Positions 22,506 through 34,450 of a DNA stretch of 64,000 nucleotides are shown here, piece after piece (position 1 is the first letter of the stretch; every line of letters starts with the position of its first letter). The DNA is from Stomoxys calcitrans (taxonomy: Eukaryota > Arthropoda > Insecta > Diptera > Muscidae): the NCBI RefSeq assembly GCF_963082655.1, contig NC_081553.1:61370311-61434310 (forward strand). The letters are read 5' to 3'. Made by a program: the position numbers and the translations under genes. Below the pieces are notes generated by a model. That model had not been told where the DNA came from and ran no database searches. It saw only the letters and a program-made list of their open reading frames with translations.

Positions 22506-22830
22506 TCTTTATCGGGTCAGACTTAAGTTCTAGTCGGATATCTGAAAGCTGGCTATATGGATCTCTGTGACGTGATTCATCCACGGCGTGGGTATGGCAC
22601 GGAATCGCGGGATGTGTTCATTTACAATTGTCACGTATGCGGGTTCAGTGCCTCTTTCGTCTGAAAGACAAAGGCGAGGTGGTGACTATGTGCATCTTCG
22701 AGTCGTAAGCCACTCAAGGCGTGACTGCTGTACTAAGTCACCTTGAGGCGGTTGTAAGTGGCGGGTCTGACGCACGGTCACTGGCTCAGGGGCTCCTATG
22801 TCTAGACGATATCATGCAAAACACGGGCGA
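22506..22830. other. less AT-rich DNA of unknown origin
   Basis: No frame with a known motif. The composition is richer in G and C than its surroundings (for example GGCACGGAATCGCGGG near 22592), which may mark an old LINE fragment. Confidence 0.35.
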
Positions 22831-23870
22831 CAATATTTATGACTAGCTCTTTCACCCTCTTATTTTATCTGAACCCTATACTGGCAAGATCAGGAAATAA
22901 GTCCTATTTGGGGGGTGGTACGGTCTTTCCTATAAAATAGTGTAAGGGGAGCATCCGCCCATTAAAGTTTGGATGTAAGTTCTATTTCATTGTCTTGGTT
23001 TTGGTAGTGGATTGGAGTTGTCAAATCCTTTGTCCCGTAAGTGGATTTCAGATTCATACTCTACTCCCAAAAACCACATTTGATCCACATATTGCCTTGA
23101 TCGGTATATAAGGTGGGGCGTCCCTGAAACACTTGGCTTTATAAAAGATATCAGATTTGAGTCCCTTTTTGCTTTAGTTACCAAATATGTCCAGTTTGAG
23201 GGGCATCAAGGGTAAAGAGCGGCCACCCACACACTTAGCCCTCAAAAAATATCAGCATCGTGCTCTACTCTCAAATTCCTTTAATTTATGCCCCAATTGC
23301 CATTGGCTCAGGGAAGTCTATGGGCTGAGAAATCCCCCAAATACTTGGCCACAAAATTGGAAAACAAATTCGTTTCTCAAATACCTACTGATTGGGGATG
23401 GACCTGCGATTGGGAGATGGGCCCTTAAAAACTATGAACATCATGCTCCACTCACTTTGAGCCCAAATTTTCATGGTCAGCAAAACCATCCTGTTTGGGG
23501 GTTGTTATGGGGGTGGGAAGGCCCCTAAACACTTGGTCCCGAATATATCAGATTCGAGTTATATCAGATATTAGATTCGAGCTCGACTCCAAAATATCAT
23601 TCATTTGAGCCCCATATTTCCATGGTCGGGAAATATGTTCGGTTTGGGGGGGGGTTTAGGGTGGGTATCACTTTCGTGCTCCAATCCCACCTTTCATATT
23701 GACATGGCTGATAAATTTATCAGATGTAGGGGTGTTTTGGGGGGGTGGGGTGGTCCCACAATTGAATATCAGATACGTTTTCTACTCTTAAATACCTTTC
23801 ATTTGAGTCAATTGAGGGCTGGGCGGCCCCCTAGGTACCCCATCCGAAATATGAATACCAAATTTTTTGT
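22831..23870 (+). repeat. degenerate G-rich tandem repeat, copy 1
   Basis: Words such as GTTTGGGGG, GGGGTGGTCCC, CTAAACACTTGGTCC, TATCAGATTCGAG and CATTTGAGCCCCATAT recur about every 170-190 bases, about five to six times. It resembles the reverse complement of 57403-58375. No conserved coding frame. Confidence 0.65.
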
Positions 23871-24884
23871 TTTTAGAGAATTTTTGTTTTTAGAGAATAC
23901 AAAATTTCGCCTTTATTTCAAATGCGAATTTTAATGTTAATTTCAAATTAAATTTGTCGGTTTCGACTCGACGGAACGGAAATATCCATTAAAGTCAAAA
24001 TATATTTTTAATGAATTTCTTCACTGTTACATTTACTTCAGACAATATTGTCTTCATCGGTTGCCATCGACTTGAAAAACTATTTTTTTCCAAATTTCGT
24101 TTTCGTTCCCCTATCTTTTCGTTGTCTTTTTCTTATTTTCCATACACTTTAACAACAGTTTTCCGTTTCCGTTTCATATGCCATAGCATGCGCATGTGTG
24201 TGTGTGTGTGTGTATAAGCCCCATGGTCTTGTTGCATTTTACCGCAACGCATATGTCCTGGAGGCCAAACATTTGCTTCCTGTTGTTTCTGGTGTAATAT
24301 GCGTGGTGCAGAATACCTCTCCTATCCATGTGAGACCCGCGTGTACGAAAGTTCATATGGTTGTTGATGGAGGCATTGGTTGATGGTGTCGGTGGCAACT
24401 ACATTTGGCTGAGGTTGATTCAACGGAAATAAATCATGTGTGAAGGTGTTACTTTTATGCAGCATTTTTTGGCATGTTGTAACACGTCTGACACTTTTAA
24501 TACCACCACGAAGTTGAACGTATGGTTATGTTTGTCCTCGCCAAAATGCATCCCATGCCCAGTCCACCACGAATTTTGATTTCCCCCCCAAAATTCTTCT
24601 CCATTTATTTGTGGACCATGTAAGTTGTTAAGTTTTTTATGCATTCCCTGGAATTGGTAGGGGAGATATTTTTTTGTATTTTGCTAAAGCCAGAGTTGCC
24701 TTTTGAGATTTTTTTTGTTGTAAAAATGAAACACAGAAATTTATAGAAAGGTGAACGATTTCTACTTCAAATTTTCACGAGGACATTTTCCATTTCAATC
24801 CAACTGCGACCAATTTCTTAAAAAAATTATCTTAACTGCCACAACCACATGAATTCGGATCCTTTGTGTTATAGGACCCTTATA
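23871..24884. other. unique-looking DNA with a GT microsatellite
   Basis: Holds a GT run at about 24196-24213. Nothing else recognised. Confidence 0.45.
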
Positions 24885-26622
24885 CCCGTCTGTCTGTTGA
24901 AATCACGCTACAGTCTTTAAAAATAGAGATATTGAGCTGAAACTTTGCACAGAATCTTTTTTTGTTTTTTTTTTTTTTGTCCAAAAGCAGGTTAAGTTCG
25001 AAGATGGGCCATATCGGACTATATCTTGATACAGCCCCCATATAGACCGATCCACCGATTTAGGGTCTTAGGCCAATAAAAGCCACATTTAATATCCGAT
25101 TTTGCTGAAATTTGTGCCAGTGAGTTGCGTAAGCCACTCGACATCCTTCTTTAATTTGGCCCAGATCAGTCCAGATTTGGATATAGCGACCATATAGACC
25201 GATCTCTCGATTTAAGGTTTTGGGCCCAGAAAAGGCGCATTTATTGTTCGATGGCGCCGAAATTTGGGACAGTGAGTTAGGTTAAGCCCCTCGACATACT
25301 TCTGCAATATGGCACAGATCGGTCCAGATTTGGATATAGCTGCCATATAGACCTATCCGCCGATTTAGGGTCTTAGGCCTATAAAAGCCACATTCATTAT
25401 CCGATTTTGCTGAAATTTGGTACAGTGAGTTGTGTTAAGCCACTCGACATTCTTCTTCAATTTTGCACAGATCGGTCTAGATTTGGATATAGCTGCCATA
25501 TAGACCGATCTCTGGATTTAAGGTTTTGAGCCCATAAAATGCGCATTTATTATCCGATTTCGCCGAAATTAGGGACAGTGAGTTGTGTTAGACCACTCGA
25601 CATCCATATTCAATTTGGCTCACATCGTTTTAGATTTAGATACAGCTGCCATATAGACCGATCTCTGGAATTAAGGTTTTGGGTCCATAAAAGGCGCATT
25701 TTTTGTTCGATGTCGTCGAAATTTGGGAAAGTGAGTTAAATTAAGCCCCTCGACATACTTCTGCAAAATGGCACAGATCGGACCGATCCGCCGATTTAGG
25801 CTCTTAGACCCATAAAAGGCGCATTTATTGTTCGATGTCGCCGAAATTTGGCACAGTGAGTTAAGTTAAGCCCCTCGACATACTTTTGCAATATAGCACA
25901 GATCGGTCCAGGTTTGGATATAGCTGCCATATAGACCGATCTCTCGATTTTAGGTTTTGGGGCCATAAAAGGCGCATTTATTGTTCGATGTCGCCGAAAT
26001 TTGGCACAGTGAGTTAAGTTAAGCCCCTCAACATACTTCTACAATATGCCACAGATCGGTCCAGATTTTGCCCAGATCGGTTCAAATTTGGATATAGCTG
26101 CCATATAGACCGATTCGCCGATTTGGGGTCTTAGGCCCATAAAAGTCGTATTTTTTGTCCGATTTAGCAGAAATTTGGGACAGCGCTTTGTGTTAAGCTC
26201 TTCGACATTTTTCTGCAACTTGGCCCAAATAGGTTCAGATTTGGATATAGCTGCCATATAGACCGATATCTCGATTTGAAGTTTTGGCCCCATAATAGGC
26301 GCATTTATAAGCCGATTTCACTGAAATTTGACACAGTGACTTATGTTAGGCTTTTCGACATCCATGTTGTATATGGTTCAGATCGGTTTAGTTTTAGATA
26401 TAGGTACTAAAAAGACCAATATTATGTTATACGCAATTGAACAATGACTTGTACTTATTAATATTTGGTCCAAATCGGAACATATTTTGATATAGATGCT
26501 ATGGTGCATAAGGTATGCATATTTCACCGGATTTTGACAAAAAGTGGTTTACAGATATACCCGAGGTATATCTATATATACCATAGTTTGGCCCAGCCGA
26601 ACTTAACACCTTTTTACTTGTT
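24885..26622 (+). mobile_element. DINE-1-like element, type II, 5'-truncated
   Basis: Starts in the CCCGTCTGTCTGTTGAAATC block and runs through about nine units spaced 152-154 bases (GGGACAGTGAGTT-type words near 25268, 25421, 25573 and 25726), each with GATATAGCTGCCATATAGAC. It ends CCATAGTTTGGCCCAGCCG, AACTTAACACCTTTTTACTT, GTT. Confidence 0.88.
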
Positions 26623-26639
26623 GCTCTTATCCTTATAGA

Positions 26640-27105
26640 TCAGGAGATTTTGTTTTTTACTTTTCGCTCTTAGACTTCTAGTTCATGAGTTTTTGTCAAT
26701 TTAAAGTAATGGACGAAAATTTTGATTTTTAAGGGTTTTCGATGAAACGACTTTTGGATGGTGTCACGAATTGAGGTTTTTTTTACTCTACCGTGCTTAG
26801 TTAAAGAGTTATATCCAATTTGAAGTTTTTCAGCAAAAATTTAGATTTTTTATGGGTTTTCCATGAAATGTTAAAATTTTTAGATCAAATCGCCAATTGA
26901 GCTCATATTTGCTTTACGGCGTTTAGTTAATTTGAAATTTTCTATCGAAAATTTGTATTTTTGAAGGATTTTTGATGAAAATTTAAATTTTTCGATAGTG
27001 TTAAAATTTGAAGTAATTTTCACTCCACATCCCTCATTTTCAGAGTTACAGCAGTTCAAAAGTTTTGTACAAAATTTTCGATTTTTGAAAGATTGTCATT
27101 GAAGA
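26640..27105 (+). repeat. AT-rich degenerate tandem repeat, left part
   Basis: Words such as AATTTGAAGTTTTTCAGC, AAAATTTAGATTTTT, GGATTTTTGATGAAAA and TTTTTCGATAGTGT recur at about 130-140 bases. The same repeat resumes at 27546. Confidence 0.65.
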
Positions 27106-27545
27106 AACCACTATGGGACGTGGTTGGGCGTTTCGTCTTTGGTTAGAAGACTTTTCAACCATGTTAGGTGCGATGGCTTCAAAGGCCGTGCATTGGTATG
27201 TTGTATTTGAAACGTATTAATAGCGAAAACGCATCTATGATACAATTACCACATTAACCACGCTCGACAACCCTGTCTTTTAGCTGTACTTTCTCCCAAT
27301 GCATGTATTTTTTGTCTAGTGACAGACATTCTCTCTGTGGCAAATTATACTTCTTACGTACTACACATGATTTTTGTGCATCTGATACTGCTTCGAACGC
27401 TAGACAACGATACGGCTTCGAACGCTAGACAACTGCAACGGCTCTCGCTGTTGCTCCGTGTGCCCAGGTTCGAATCCCGGCCGGGCTCTGCCGATTTTTT
27501 TTTCATTTTTTAAGTTTTTTTGAAAGAGAAACAAAAAAAATTGTA
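27106..27545 (+). repeat. piece of repeat X with a tRNA-like 3' end, inside the AT-rich repeat
   Basis: 27106-27300 matches the reverse complement of 42550-42740 (CCACTATGGGACG, TTTCGTC, GGTTAGAA, GCATTGGTA, CGAAAACGCATCTA). 27466-27490 holds a B-box/T-arm-like GGTTCGAATCCCGGCCGGGC followed by a T run (27495-27503) that would end RNA polymerase III transcription. 27505-27585 matches the other end of repeat X reversed. The word CTTCGAACGCTAGACAAC occurs twice (27390s and 27416s). No matching 5' acceptor strand exists, so this is not a working tRNA gene. Confidence 0.5.
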
Positions 27546-27945
27546 AAATTTAATAATCTTCGCCATAACAGGCAAAAAACTTGAAAAATTTTTTGATAGT
27601 ATCAAAATTTGAAGTCATATTTACTCCACAGCCAGCCCTCTGTTTATGAGTTACAGCAGATTTAAAGTTACGCACAAAATTTTCAATGTTTGTAGGATTG
27701 TCGATGAAATGTAAAAGTTTTAGAAGAAGTCCCTTTCGCTTCGGCGCTTAATTTAGAAGTTACAGCCAATTTGAAGATTTCCAGCTTAAATTTCGATTTT
27801 TTAAGGATTTTTGATGAAAATGTTACTTTTTCGATAGCGTCACGCATTGAGGTCCTTTTCACCCAATTGCAGCCAGTTTAAAGTTTTCAAACTAAAATTT
27901 AGATTTTTGAAGAATTTTCAATAATATTTTAGCACAGAGGTTAGT
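27546..27945 (+). repeat. AT-rich degenerate tandem repeat, right part
   Basis: Continues the 130-140-bp repeat of 26640-27105 (ATCAAAATTTGAAGTCATAT, GATTTTTGATGAAAATG, CTTTTTCGATAGCGTCACG). Confidence 0.6.
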
Positions 27946-28325
27946 ATGACCGCCTATGACGCTGAACGCCTGCGTTGGTATCCTGGCGAGACCTTAAGAA
28001 AAATATTCAGCGGTGGTTTTTCTCTTCTAATGCTGGCAACATTTGTAAAGTACTAAGCCGTCTAAAACTTCTCTCCAAAGAGGAGTCGCATTACGGCACG
28101 CCATTCGGACTCGGCTATAAAAAGAAGGTCCCTTATCATTGAGCTTTATCTTGAATTAGACTGCACTCATTGATATGTAAGAAGTTTGCCCTGTTCCGTT
28201 CGGACTCGGCTATAAAAAGAAGGCCCCTTATCATTGAGCTTTAACTTGAATCAGACTGCACTCATTAATATGTAAGAAGTTTGCCCTGTTCCTTATTGGA
28301 TTGTTTATTGACAAAATTTGCATTT
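27946..28325 (+). mobile_element. tRNA-headed SINE with a duplicated 3' part
   Basis: Head TAGCACAGAGGTTAGTATG, with the B box damaged (CGTTGGTATCC). A stretch of about 100 bases (ATTCGGACTCGGCTATAAAA onward, from 28098) is repeated in tandem from 28198 (TTCGGACTCGGCTATAAAAA), so the 3' part occurs twice. Confidence 0.85.
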
Positions 28326-28585
28326 GACATAGGAAACGCTCCATCGTCTCATCACTTACCTCACATGCACTACACACGCTGTCACTTGCCGCACCTATTC
28401 TCCATAAGTGGGCACCTAGTCCTACGTACCCGTAATACTACCGAAAGCCATACTAACCTCCTTCTTCTCAGAAATAGCCACGACTTCTCACGATACAACT
28501 TCCCCCATAGAGTATTCGTCGACCGACCCACCTTTTCAGTGTGTCTCAGTGCTACATAGGCGTTCGCTGCGTCGCACTGAAGGTT
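28326..28585 (-). pseudogene. LINE C-terminal fragment
   Basis: Minus-strand fragments resemble 33470-33650 of another LINE-A-type copy: the zinc-knuckle region and the segment before it (CATACTAACCTCCTTCTTCT, ATAGCCACGACTTCTCACGA on the plus strand). It is broken by stops and ends at a TTAGG-like run shared with the next LINE. Confidence 0.65.
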
Positions 28586-30255
28586 AGGTTAGGTTGAAAA
28601 GAGGTTCCAGATATTAATCCGCCCCCTGCCACTATGGCCCTGTACCTAAGTAAAAAAGTAAATTGGCTTGTTGTGTACTCTAAATGCTAAAAATGTAACC
28701 TCAAAAAAGGAAATCTAAGTTAGGAATTCCATGCTACTTACAAAATCCTTAACTGTTTTCCATGCCACAACCCTAAGTTAGTTTATGTCTGGTATTGTGT
28801 CCCCACCTTAGTGTCGTTATCTGTTAGACGCGAAATCCGGGTAATGACAAAGGAAATGCTCCAACATCTCATCATCTTTCCCGCATGCCCTACACATGCT
28901 ATCACTTACCGTACCGATTTACATAACGAAGCGCGTAGTCCTATGTGTCCCGTTATGATACCAATAGCTGTATTGACCTCCTTCTTACTTCCTTTCAGTA
29001 ATAGCCTCGTCTTCTCATGATCTGGATGCCTCCATAGGATTTTCGCCGTCCTACAAAACGTTTCACTGTTCCACAGGGTTGCATGAGCACTAGTCGCCCT
29101 CAAAGTTTTCCTTTGACCAAAGTTTACTGATGGCAGTCCTTTGGCTTCTACGGCTAATTCGTCTTCCCTTTCGCCCACCTTATCCCGCTGCGCAGATCGT
29201 GCCATCCTCCGAAAAGGCCTTTAATCTCATTCTTACACACCAAAACCTTATCCACTGTGGTGTTATGGCCCTGATGGGCAGTTTACAGCACTGCTTACAC
29301 TCGTCGTCCTCACGAAAACACCATACCACTTCAAAGATTCCGTGATCGCGCGGATTTTTGCCTGCATGACGTTATTAAAGTCATGCACCTTAACACCTTA
29401 GCAGATCTCATTCCCTGGGTTCTCAATGTAGACCCCCTTGCCCAATCTGTCCTCCAAGTTTGATCCATCTGCATAGCATGAACTTGCAAATTGCAAATTT
29501 TGCCCATGAACATTCCGCTAATGAAGTGCAGTCCGATTTTTAGTTAAAGCTCAATGATAAGGGGCCTCCTTTTTATAGCCGAGTCCGAACGGCGTGCCGC
29601 AGTGCGACACCTCTTTGGAGAGAAGTTTTACATGGCATAGTACCTCACAAATGTTGCCAGCATTAGGAGGGGAAAACCACCGCTGAAAATTTTTTCTGAT
29701 GGTCTCGCCAGGATTCGAACCCAGGCGTTCAGCGTCATAGGCGGACATGATAACCTCTGCGCTACGATGTTCATAGCATGAACTTCCATATGGCAATACC
29801 AGAGTTCCAGCATTTCAAAACCAAGCAACTGGCAGCAATATGTCGCGCTCGACCTCAAGTCTCATCTCATGTATCCGATCCGAAACCTCCTCCATTAAAT
29901 CCAAGTTTCGTCGCCTCGATTACTCTGCCATGGTATGAACTGCGCCTAATCTCTATCCATTCACACATCGCCTTAAATCTCATAGCCGCAAATCTAACTA
30001 TGAGAGGCAGTGGCAATACCAGAGTTCCGTCTAACCAAATATGTGCCGCTGCAGCAGTGCCTCGGACTTGACCTCATGTGTCATCTTAGATATCCAATCC
30101 GAAACCTCTCCCATTCCATCTAGATCTCAAAGTCGAATTGATTGTCCCGCTATGGTATGCCCAGCTCTTACTCTCTATCCACTCCTCCATCACCTAAGCT
30201 CTTGTAGTCGCAGTGGCTGCCTCATACTTAATCGTTATGTTTAAAGACCGAATAA
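28586..30255 (-). pseudogene. LINE-A RNase H and 3' end, with an internal duplication
   Basis: The minus strand runs from the region before RNase H (about 30255) through RNase H pieces to a 3' end at GGTTAGGTTAGGTTG (28582-28595). The segment upstream of the first RNase H motif occurs twice in tandem (about 29790-30013 and 30014-30255; both hold GCAATACCAGAGTTCC and TCCGAAACCTC). The RNase H core is broken by stops and by a SINE at 29486-29771. Conserved C-terminal pieces include TAKILWRHPDHEKTRLL and the zinc-knuckle area. A copy with the same duplication lies at 33226-35093. Confidence 0.8.
29486..29771 (-). mobile_element. tRNA-headed SINE nested in LINE-A
   Basis: Flanked by CATAGCATGAACTT at 29472-29485 and 29772-29785, a 14-bp target-site duplication made from LINE sequence. 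The minus-strand head carries GGGTTCGAATCC. About 20 bases near the 3' end are missing. Confidence 0.93.
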
Positions 30256-30790
30256 CTAGAATGGTCTCCAGTTTTTTCAAAATTCCGTCAAAATCTGTAA
30301 TTTTTAAAAAAATGTTTGTGTTGAAATTTACCTTAAAAAATGCTTGTTAATGGCAACACTTATCCACTAACATCATCATCTACGTACCACTACCACCACT
30401 TTCTGCATGTGGCCTTCAGGATGTGTGAGTGGCAAACGCAACAAACACCAAACATCTGTGTGATATTTCAATATCCTGTTGCGTGATGTGTGTTGTTATT
30501 TTTTTTCAGAGGCTCTTTGCCACTTTTTTTTTTGATTTCCCCCGAAAAAGAGCAGTTTTTTATTTGAGCGTGTGTTGGTTTTTTTCACTTTTGGTTTCAT
30601 ATTTGTTTTAGATGCTACGTGGCGGCTCATAAGTCATAAGTCACAAATCATAGACGTGTGTATTTGCTTCAAGCCCCACCTCCTCCTTGGCCGTCACTAG
30701 TTGGCAGTGACGTGAAGGTATTATTTAGTTAATACTTTTGCTAACAGGCCTTAAGTCATCTTTTGACTGTCTCTTCTTTTTTGCTTTAGT
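30256..30790. other. unique-looking DNA
   Basis: T-rich with no recognised gene or repeat. The first 40 bases may be the last of the LINE. Confidence 0.45.
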
Positions 30791-30791
30791 T

Positions 30792-32502
30792 TTTATACCC
30801 ACCACCGAAGGATGGGGGTATATTCATTTTGTCATTCCGTTTGCAACACATCGAAATATCCATTTCCGACCCTATAAAGTATATATATTCTTGATCAGCG
30901 TAAAAATCTAAGACGATCTAGACATGTCCGTCCGTCTGTCCGTCTGTCTGTTGAAATCACGCTACAGTCTTTAAAAATTGAGATATTGAGCTGAAATTTT
31001 GCACAGGTTCTTTTTTCGTCCATAAGCAGGTTAAGTTCGAAGATGGGAAATATCGGACTATATCTTCATGTAGCCCCCATATAGACCGATCCGCCGATTT
31101 AGGGTCTTAGGCCCATAAAAGCCACATTTATTATCCGATTTTGCTGAAATTTGGGACAGTGAGTTGCGTTGAGCCTTTCGACATCCTTCGTCAATTTGGC
31201 TCAGATCGGTCCATATTTGGATATAGCTGCCATATAGACCGATCCTCAGATTTAGGGTCTTAGGCCCATAAAAGCCACATTTTATATCCGATTTGGATGA
31301 AATTTGGCACAGTGAGTTGTGTTAGGCCCTTCAACATTCCTCGTCAATTTGGCCCAGATCGGTTCAGATTTGGATATAGCTGCCATATAGACCGATCTTC
31401 CGATTTATGGTCTTAGGCCCATAAATGCCACATTTATTATCCGATTTTGCTGAAATTTGGGGCAGTGAGTTGCGTTGAGCCTTTCGACATCCTTCGTCAA
31501 TTTGGCTCAGATCGGTCCAAATTTGGATATAGCTGCCATATAGACCGATCCTCAGATTTAGGGTCTTAGGCCCATAAAAGCCACATTTTATATCCGATTT
31601 GGATGAAATTTGGCACAGTGAGTTGTGTTAGGCCCTTCAACATTCCTCGTCAATTTGGCCCAGATCGGTTCAGATTTGGATATAGCTGCCATATAGACCG
31701 ATCTTCCGATTTATGGTCTTAGGCCCATAAATGCCACATTTATTATCCGATTTTGCTGAAATTTGGGACAGTGAGTTGCGTTGAGCCCTTCGACATCCAT
31801 CGTCAATTTGGTCCAGATCGGTCCAAATTTGGGTATAGCTGCCATATAGACCGATCCTCCGATTTATGGTCTTAGGCCCATAAAAGCCACATTTATTATC
31901 CGATTTTGCTGAAATTTGGGACAGTGAGTTGTGATGAGCCCTTCGACATCCTTCGTCAATTTGGCCCAGATCGGTCCAAATTTGGATATAGCTGCCATAT
32001 AGACCGATCCTCCGATTTATGGTCTTAGGCCCATAAAAGCCACATTTATTATCCGATTTTGCTGAAATTTGGGACAGTGATTTGCCTTAGGCCCTTCGAT
32101 ATCTTTCTTCTATTTGGCCCTGATCGGTCCAGATTTGGATATAGCTGCCATATAAACCGATCTTTCGATTTAAGGTTTTGGGCTCATAAAAAGCGCATTT
32201 ATTGTCCGATGTCGCCGAAATTTGGGACAATGACTTGTGTTGGGCCCTTCGATATTTGTCTTCAATTTGGCTCAGATCGGTCCAGATTTGGATATAGCTG
32301 CCATATAGACCGATCTCTCGGTTGAACAATGACTTGTAGTTATAAGCATTTGGTCTAAATCGGATGATATCTATAGAGCTGCTATGGGGCTTAAGGTATG
32401 CATTTTTCACTGGATTTTGACGAAATGTGGTTCACATATATACCCGAGGTGGTGGGTATCCAAAGTTCGGCCCGGCCGAACTTAACGCCTTCTTACTTGT
32501 TT
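30792..32502 (+). mobile_element. DINE-1-like element, full length, type II
   Basis: The 5' end reads TTTTTATACCCACCACCGAA, then GGATGGGGGTATATTC; CATAAAGTATATATTC-type and GTCCGTCCGTCTGTCCGTCT blocks follow. Eight or so type II units come next. The 3' end reads GAGGTGGTGGGTATCC, then a hairpin with 10-bp arms AAGTTCGGCC and GGCCGAACTT around one C (32463-32483), then ACTTGTT. A two-unit block of about 310 bases occurs twice in tandem (31158-31467 and 31468-31777). No coding capacity. Confidence 0.92.
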
Positions 32503-33225
32503 TTTTTTGTTTGTTTCATTTTCCATGAGGAGGGGTTTGTTTTTTAGTTATGCTTTGGGGAAGTTATTCCAATGTTTTCATCGGAAGTTATTCCAAAGCT
32601 GTCGGTGTCGGTTTGTGTGTGAGTGTTGCTTTTTGGCCATAAATCATATAAGGATTTTCACCAATAACTTAATTTTTATCTTATTTGTTAGCGCTGTCGT
32701 TGTTTTGTAATTTATATCACGATTCTCGATTTTTTCCACATTCATTACAAATCTCAGCATGGCATTGGCGATTTTTGGTGGGTTTTAGCAACTTTGTGTT
32801 ACATTTTAATAAAGTACCTCGAAAAGTGAGAGCATATAGGAAACATGTTTTGGGAGCAAGGGCCATTGGATGACAGATGTTGTTAAAGTAGTAGGAAAAA
32901 ATATAACACATTGATTAGAAACAAGAAGTAGAAACGGCTTTAAGTTAAGCTTGGCCAAAAATGTCCATATATCCAGCACCATATCATTCGCCAGTTCTAG
33001 CTAAGTAACATACTAGCTTTACAACAGACAGGCACTAGGACAAGGCTGAGAGCATGAATAACAATAGCAGCCTCACTACACTTTTGTGCAACTGGCAACA
33101 CATCCAATAGTGTTTATTTCTTATTTGAAAACAATGAGTGCAATCCAACAACAACGTTTGCCCTCGTTCTCCGATTTTATTGCTTGGTGATGTAATGAAT
33201 TAAGGACCATTTCGCTCTACGACCC
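32503..33225. other. unique-looking DNA
   Basis: No gene or known repeat recognised; frames of 62-67 codons lack domains. Confidence 0.45.
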
Positions 33226-33981
33226 TTAGTTAGGTTAGAAGCGGATTCGAATTCGCCCAATATCACTTTGAACAAACACCTAAGCCAGTTATCAGCTTGT
33301 TGTGCGCTCTAAATCCGAAAATGATTCTCTAAGAGATGATGTCGGGAATTCCATGGTGCTGTCAGAATCCTTAAAAATTTTTAATTCTAGGCCCCTAAAC
33401 AGGTTCAAGACTGTTATCGTATGCGCACCAAAGTACCGGAGTTTGTTCGCAGCGAATACCGGGCACTGACATAGAAAATGTTCCTCATATGCCCGACACG
33501 CTGTCACTTGCCGTAAATATTTTCCATAAGTCGGTCCGTAGTCCTACTTACCCGTAATACTACCGAAAACCATACTAACCTCCTTCCACTCTGAAATAGC
33601 CACGACTTCTCGCGATCCGAGTTCCCCCATAGAGTATTCTTCGACCTAGGGAATTTTTCAGTGTTTCACCGTGTTTTCACCAAAGTTTACTCATGGCAGT
33701 CCATTTGGCTCCTACGGCCAATTCGTCTGTCCTTTCTTTCCCCCTTACATCCACCTTAAAGAAGGCCTTAATTTCCTTCTAACACACCAAGACTGTTCAT
33801 GACCTTACCCGCTCTGGTATTATTGCCCTGATGAGCAGTTTTCTGTTGTAAAGATGTCCACACTCAGCACCATACCACCTCAAAAATTCCGTGATCGAGT
33901 AGATATTCGCGGAAATCCTTCCTTATTAAAGTCAGGTAGCCAGCCCAATCTGTTCTCCAGGTTTGATCCAGCTGCATACTA

Positions 33982-34218
33982 TTGGGTTGCCCAAAAAGTA
34001 ATTGCGGATTTTTCATATAGTCGACGTTGACAAAATTTTTCACAGCTTGTGACTCTGTAATTGCCTTCTTTCTTCTGTCAGTTATCAGCTGTTACTTTTA
34101 GCTTGCTTTAGAAAAAAAGTGTAAAAAAAGTATATTTGATTAAAGTTCATTCTAAGTTTTATTAAAAATGCATTTACTTTCTTTTAAAAAATCCGCAATT
34201 ACTTATTGGGCAACCCAA
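33982..34218 (+). mobile_element. mariner MITE, copy 4
   Basis: TA on both sides (33980-33981 and 34219-34220), complete inverted ends, 237 bases. It interrupts LINE-A between GATCCAGCTGCATAC and CTGGCAATA. Confidence 0.96.
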
Positions 34219-34228
34219 TATAAACTGG

Positions 34229-34450
34229 CAATATTCCCCTCCCCCCTTTCCCCCTCCTTATGCCGGCAACATTTGTGAGGTACTATGCCATGTAAACTTC
34301 TCTCCAAAGAGATGTCGCACTGCGGCACGCCGTTCCGACTCGGCTATAAAAGGGAGGCCCTTTATCATTGAGCTTAAATTTGAATCGGACTGCACTCATT
34401 GATATGTGAGAAGTTTGCCCCTGTTCCTTAGTGGAATGTTGATAGGCAAA
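34229..34450 (+). mobile_element. tRNA-headed SINE, 5'-truncated, nested in LINE-A
   Basis: Starts within the body (CCTCCTTATGCCGGCAACAT), so the promoter head is missing, and runs to the usual end (AATGTTGATAGGCAAAATAT). LINE-A sequence resumes at GCCAGAGTTGTAGC. Confidence 0.85.

Noticed and set aside
27466..27503. Functional tRNA gene
   Set aside because: Only the T arm and 3' acceptor-like strand are present, with one mismatch in the T stem and no 5' half.
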